NCBI RefSeq assembly: GCF_031755915.1
Contig: NC_083388.1
Span: 18,564,001 to 18,628,000 of the forward strand
Direction of reading: 5' to 3'
DNA length: 64,000 nt
DNA from: Ziziphus jujuba
Taxonomy: Eukaryota; Streptophyta; Magnoliopsida; Rosales; Rhamnaceae
Under the pieces are notes generated by a model that was not told where the DNA came from, made no database searches, and worked only from the letters and a program-made list of their open reading frames with translations. Position numbers and translations under genes: made by a program. This document shows positions 58,570 through 64,000 of this stretch, in pieces. Numbering within the stretch: position 1 is the stretch's first letter; the number at the start of each line of letters is the position of its first letter.

Positions 58570-59812
58570 GTGACAATGGAAATCTGTTAAATGAATATGA
58601 AAAAAAGATTCAAGATAGAATCAAATATTTCTGAAATCAAACAACTATAATATTGAAAAAAAAAATCTATTGACCAAAAAAAAGTCCATCAACGAGAAAA
58701 AAAAAGTACAAATCCAAGAAACAGGTGATTAAATTTGGGAAAATTTTGGGTTTGGAAAAATTTTATTATGGAAAATTTGGGAGAATGGTAATAAAAAAGG
58801 ATAGGGAATTTTGAGATTTGAGAATGTGAATCTGACATGTAGATGTAAAGTTTAGCGATCGGCTGAAAACAAAGCTTTGGAGGGAAATGTTTGAACTCAA
58901 AAACAAGATGGAGCCTTTAATACTTTGGCTTGGCCCGTGCAACATATATATATATATATATGTTTCATAGATAAAAACATAAAAAAAATAATGAAATATT
59001 ACAACATTTATTTCATTAAATAATTTGAAATTATTAACTTATTGTAGACATGATGACAATTCATATATCATTTCTTGTAAGGTTTCTTTTGTAGCATTTT
59101 AACTGATAACATAAAGAATATAACTAGTAATATATTCTTTTTGATCATTTACACATAATATATTTATATACATATTTAAGTCTATAAAAGAAAAAAAAAA
59201 TTAATAAATTGACATTAGTAAGGAATAAATAAAATATAATAGTAAATATAATGCAAAAGGAATAAACTTAAATACTTTTTCAACTTTTAAAATTTTTATA
59301 TGATTGGTGAAATGTTAGTAATTTGAAAGGAAATTGCAGGGTAAAAGTGTTTTTATAGTGACCCAAAAGTTTAAGAGCAAAAGTGTAAGGGTGGTTTGAT
59401 TCAAATTATAAAAGCTATTAGGCACCTTATATCTTTACACACACCCCATATGAAAATTTAATTTTGCATATTAGACTAATAAAATATATCAATTTTACTT
59501 TTAAGAGCACGATATACATAAATTAGATGATAAATATTCACAACACATGCATATTAAAATACATACATTTGTTTGATTATACAATTTAGAGTTTTGTTTT
59601 TATTTATCATTAAAAGTGTGATATATGTAACCTAAACGATCATAGTTCATCCAAATAATGTCTATCAGAGTGCATACAGTTTATACAAATTAAACTTATA
59701 ATTTCATTTATCATTAAGAGTGCGATATACATAACTTAAATAATATTGATCTATCTGATATTCATAATTTAAATTATATTTGCTTAAATGTTCAAGAATA
59801 TTTTTTTATTTA
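58570..59812. other. AT-rich right flank of the insertion, no gene recognised
   Basis: Upstream flank of the array gene; it would contain any promoter. There is an (AT)n at 58944-58961 and otherwise low-complexity AT-rich sequence up to the point where copy B resumes. Confidence 0.5.
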
Positions 59813-60632
59813 CATATAATTTTATAGTGTTATCATATTATATAAAGTTGTACCCCCCTCTAAACTATAAATTACTTCTTTAATTTGTTTGATTTTGATT
59901 TTTTCTCTTTTTTAATAAAGGTTTAAGTGATAGTTAATCTAATCCAATAGTCCAAATAATCTTTACTAAATAAGGTATAAATATTTTTAAACATTAATAT
60001 TGGTAAAATTCCCACATTTAATGGAAATATATTTTATTAAAATTTTCAAAATTTTAATTAATTTTTTTAACTTTTTAATTTTATTTTGAATTAAACTATA
60101 GCTAATAATTATTTTTTTTGTTAAATACTAAATATTCCAATGGACTTTTTATTTATTTTATTTATCTCATTGATGTTTATTTTAAAATATCAACCTTTAA
60201 AAAGGACTTAAAAAAACTCTTTATTTTAACATTTTTAATATAAAAATTTAATTTGGCTCTCCGAATATATAAAGCTAAATACATGCTTTATTTTAAATAT
60301 CATATTTTTTGAATTTAATGCGATATAAAATCTCATGTTACTAATGTAATATTTGAGAGAGAATTCAAATAAAAAGATAAAGAAGGAATTCAATGTTTAT
60401 TGAAAAATAAATTAAGAGTATTATTAAAGGACATTTTAAATTTCTAACTTTTATCTTAAAATATGCTTTTTTATTAGGGAGAAAATGCTTTCTGTTTTAA
60501 ATAGATGTATTTTGTGTTTTATTGTTTATATCTAGAAGTGCCTACTTTTAATATATTTTCTGGATTTGGCACTGTGACTATGAATGGCTTCACCCATTAA
60601 ATTGTGAACAATTTCCTTCACAATATTTATAC

Positions 60633-60663
<31 letters not shown>

Positions 60664-63600
60664 ACTGATCATTTCAATTAATTTTTATTGACATAAGGCA
60701 AAGTTTTAATTTGGAGAAGTTTAGGACGGTATATATAATAACATTCCATATGGCAGCCAGATTTGAGCCTCTAAATTAATATTTAATGTATAAATGCAAT
60801 ATGTAGGAATAAGAATATCTCCCTCGCTTGATCTAGGAGCTATTTCTTGTCTCAAGTAGGATAGTTACTTGATTAGAAATTAGCTCATTACGAGAAGTCT
60901 GACTTCTCTCTGCTCTTTTCTTCCTGCCCGTTTAGGGGTCAAAGATTACTCATACATATATGTATGTACGTGCGCTTACACACATACACATGCATGCATA
61001 ATTCATGAAAAACACATTTTTTGTGATTAAATAGATAACCTATCACGAGGATAATGAAATTTGAATTTAAATTTACAGACTTTGGTCTTCTAAACAAATA
61101 AACAAATTCTGTTATCATCGAAATTTAAATTTTTATGGTTTTGATTATGAATTCGTATTATCTGTCGTAGCTATTATAAGTGGAAACAGTTCGTTACCCT
61201 CTAAATCTCCCTTAAAAAGATAAGTTAGTTGTTTGAAGACATCGTTGGTGCCTCTCCCTCAAGGATCACTTCACTCAGTCATATTCCAAAAAATCTCCAA
61301 AAGAAGGGATTAGGTTTTGACAAATTCTGACTTTCGTGACAAGATTAGCACAAACAATATACTTCTCTTTAAAAAACCAAACGAATCTGCCAACTGTAAC
61401 AACAAAATCATTCACTTTTGAATGAAAGAGAAAAAATAGTTAGAATATTCAAAAATGACAACATTATCACAATTTGTCCCCAATCCCGGAATTTGCTAGT
61501 TCTGCTTTCTGCTTTGTTGAAAATGGAAGAATATTAATGGTCCCACAGCAAATATTGCGTGTGTTAAGCAGATACATTTCGGACATACGTACTGATGCAG
61601 ACAATGCATCAAATCTAAAGTAGCTAAAAATGGTGTAATTAAATTTGATCATGCTTTTGTTTTGTTGTTTGATGATCAGCTAAATACTTAAAGATATGTA
61701 GCCGCTGTATCAGCTAATTAAAATTAATAGGGAATATTTTAAAAGGATTGGAGAGCACTTATTTTATTTCCACTAATTAATTCTTAATCACCGAATTATT
61801 AATTTCTGAGATTGATTAAAAACATATAGAGAAGTTTGATGAGAAAGGATGGTGCAAAAGATGTCATGTCCAAAACATGATCATCGCTTAACAAAGAAAG
61901 TTACGTGTGTAGTGTCGATTGCTGTGCACGCGTATGCTTTTATATTATATCATATGGTCATTTTCTTGTCACATTTCCACGTCTTTATTTAAATTCTCAC
62001 TTTCCATTGCTATTAAATTCATCCCATGCATCTAGTCCCACTAATTAAATTAACAAACTTTTTCTTGTGATATATATTTTCTACGTTGAAATCTCTTGTT
62101 GTAATAAATTGTTTTTTATGGCTGCGGCTACCTACCCCATGCATCTGTCACTTGTACATTGGCCCAGAAAATTTGGGTGCATATGGCAACCTCATCTTAC
62201 AAATTAATCATTCCAAAAAAAAAAAAAAAAAAATCTTAAAAATTAATCAGTCCTAATTGAATTAATGAGAATGACTTTTTTAAAAAGAAAAATAGAAAAT
62301 ATGTCGTTTGTAAAACTGTTTTTGTCTGTAAAAGAAAAAAATTGATGAAAATGCAATTCGTAGCCATGTTTGAAAGACTTTTAATCGCTACTTTTTCACC
62401 TCTTATGATGAGCATTAATAAAATCTATTATTGAGATGATAAATAATAATTTGATGTATTTAATTATATTTTGACTTTGTTACAAAATTATGTATTCATA
62501 TATATATATATATATATATTGACTTTCAAATTAAAATATAATAATATAGGAAAGTAAATTTTTTTAGGTAAATTAGTTAAAATTACTGCTGGTTTTATTG
62601 GAGCAATTCAGTTAATAATGATCATTAATAACAATCCCACATATTAAGTTTAAGATTTCATGTTCAAATCTCCCTTTCATTATAATAAATAAATAAAATT
62701 ACCATAAAACATATTTATTCCATAGATATAATTATTAATGGTGATAAATGGTATTTTTATATTTAAAATATAGAATTAGCAAACAAATTCTTAAATTACA
62801 AAAATATAAAATTTAATTTTTTAATTTTATTTTCTAAAAATGATTTGTTTATAAATAGATACCAGATGGTCCTAAATTTTCTAATAGTTGGTTTTGATAG
62901 TCATGCATGCAGCACTTACTGAGAAAGCACCAACCTTAGTACCTGAAGTGCTTGGAGTGCCTTTTTTGTCAAATAACTAATCATTTTTTTTAAAAGTACT
63001 TTATTGAAACTCTAAAAGCACACTAAAAATCACATCAACCCCGTTGTTGAGTAAGATTAAATTTAATTGGATTGAATTATTTCATATATCATATGATACT
63101 TTAAATACTCTAGTCCAATCTAATTTAATCATGTTTAATAAATGAACAAATACTAAAATAAAAAAAGTCTACCAAAATACTTAACAAGTGATGTGTTATT
63201 ATTAGTTTTTCAATTCATATATAGTTAGATTTATTAGAATCCATCCATATTAGATTTTTAAATAATAAAATAAGAATATATCATTTTGCTATGTCATCAT
63301 TTTAATAAACATTTTGATGGACTTCTTGATATCCTTAGTATTAGTCTTGTATTTTGTTTTCTTTACTATTTTAGGTGGAACTAAATAAAGTAAATCAATT
63401 TTAATTTCAATTAAATGAGATTAGCTCGTTTAGTTAACCTCTGATATCGACGCCTATAAAAATGAATTGTTGTAAACCATATAAAAAAAAGAGAAAAAAT
63501 CTTTTTTTTTTTTTTCGCTGCCACAAACAAGTCAATCTGATTTCTCAAATTAAATTCCAACAGGACTATCTGTTTATATTTATTCATTAATATTTTATGA

Positions 63601-64000
63601 CGATATCCCTTTGTTAGATTATATTGCTGTTTTTTTTTTTCATGAAAACGATAAATTTGCTGTTAATTCAGTAAGAGGTGACCTTTTTTTTTTTTTTTTT
63701 GGGCGAATGAGAGGTGACTGATTAGATGTGCTTGTTCTTGCTAACTAATTCATTAATTGACAAATGTCATTAAAGTTATAAAAAAAAAAAATTACCCAAA
63801 AGTACGAGGAATGGGATTTCCATGCTACATACACCATTTCTTATTAACCAAACCAATAATTTCGTTTGCCATGTACTAGTTACCTGGTTAACTGGATGTG
63901 TTTATATTTTTGTCTGTTTCCTAGAGAGATGAACTTTTGTTTCTTTCTCTTTCTCTCTCTTTAAAGAGAGAAAAGACACAGAGGCTGGAGTTGATTAGTC
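59813..64000. other. Right part of copy B, intergenic, no gene recognised
   Basis: Colinear with 34690-39778 of copy A. The hAT-like element at 38498-39400 and the 58-bp duplication at 37539-37654 of copy A are absent here. No coding region is seen. Similarity runs to the last base, so the true end of the duplication lies outside the window. Confidence 0.65.

Larger units (their letters stand above)
51378..59812. other. ~8.4-kb insertion in copy B carrying an amplified gene-fragment array
   Basis: Copy A runs continuously at 34670-34690 (GGATGGATGAGATGGTATATAA). Copy B diverges after GATTTAGTTAAAGTCTAGGA (about 51377) and resumes at ATATAATTTTATAG (about 59813). The intervening DNA contains the tandem array at 51424-58113, the 5' exon-like sequence at 58220-58560, and AT-rich flanks. 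No terminal inverted repeats, LTRs or target duplication could be identified at the edges, so the mechanism is open. It could also be a deletion from copy A. Confidence 0.75.

Overview
This is a nuclear genomic window from a flowering plant, almost certainly a core eudicot. The genes are intron-rich and typically plant: a plastid import protein, class III peroxidases, and an ACT-domain bHLH-like regulator. They sit in very AT-rich DNA full of (AT)n, (GA)n and homopolymer tracts. A rosid is my guess; the sequence does not settle the species. Exon coordinates below were read by hand from splice consensus, reading-frame continuity and remembered family sequence.

Layout. 1-12 kb is gene-poor. It holds a ~385-bp tandem repeat, a decayed LTR-like block, and a broken RNase H fragment of retroelement type. 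12.2-13.3 kb (+) is a 162-aa bHLH-like/ACT-like regulator. 15.4-18.1 kb (-) is a 524-aa TruA/PUS1-type tRNA pseudouridine synthase. It stands head-to-head with TIC110 (18.4-24.0 kb, +, 15 exons, 1012 aa), and the two share a 373-bp promoter with site II and telo-box motifs. 25.7-27.5 kb (+) is an intact class III peroxidase with a GC-AG first intron. 30.4-31.8 kb (-) is BLOS1, a BLOC-1 subunit. 41.3-44.6 kb (+) is a second intact class III peroxidase.

The dominant structural event is a segmental duplication. Copy A (about 25.89-39.78 kb) recurs in direct orientation as copy B (about 45.24 kb to the window edge at 64.0 kb), separated by 5.5 kb that carries the second peroxidase. Copy B is degenerate. 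It kept only a frameshifted peroxidase exon 2 and a BLOS1 copy with a premature stop, and it gained an ~8.4-kb insertion (51.38-59.81 kb). Copy A gained a MULE-like element with long inverted repeats, a hAT-like element and a foldback element. Each is absent from the matching site in copy B.

The 8.4-kb insertion is the most unusual part. It is a local amplification of the 3' part of an unrecognised gene: four near-complete ~1.1-1.15-kb coding units, spaced ~1.3 kb, plus a truncated fifth, all on the minus strand. An inverted partial copy follows across a sharp orientation switch near 52.28 kb. Only the outermost unit has 5' exon-like sequence upstream. Most copies carry stops or frameshifts, so the array looks largely pseudogenic.

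The genes do not form one pathway. TIC110 acts in plastid import, the pseudouridine synthase in RNA modification, BLOS1 in endosomal trafficking, and the peroxidases in the cell wall or apoplast.
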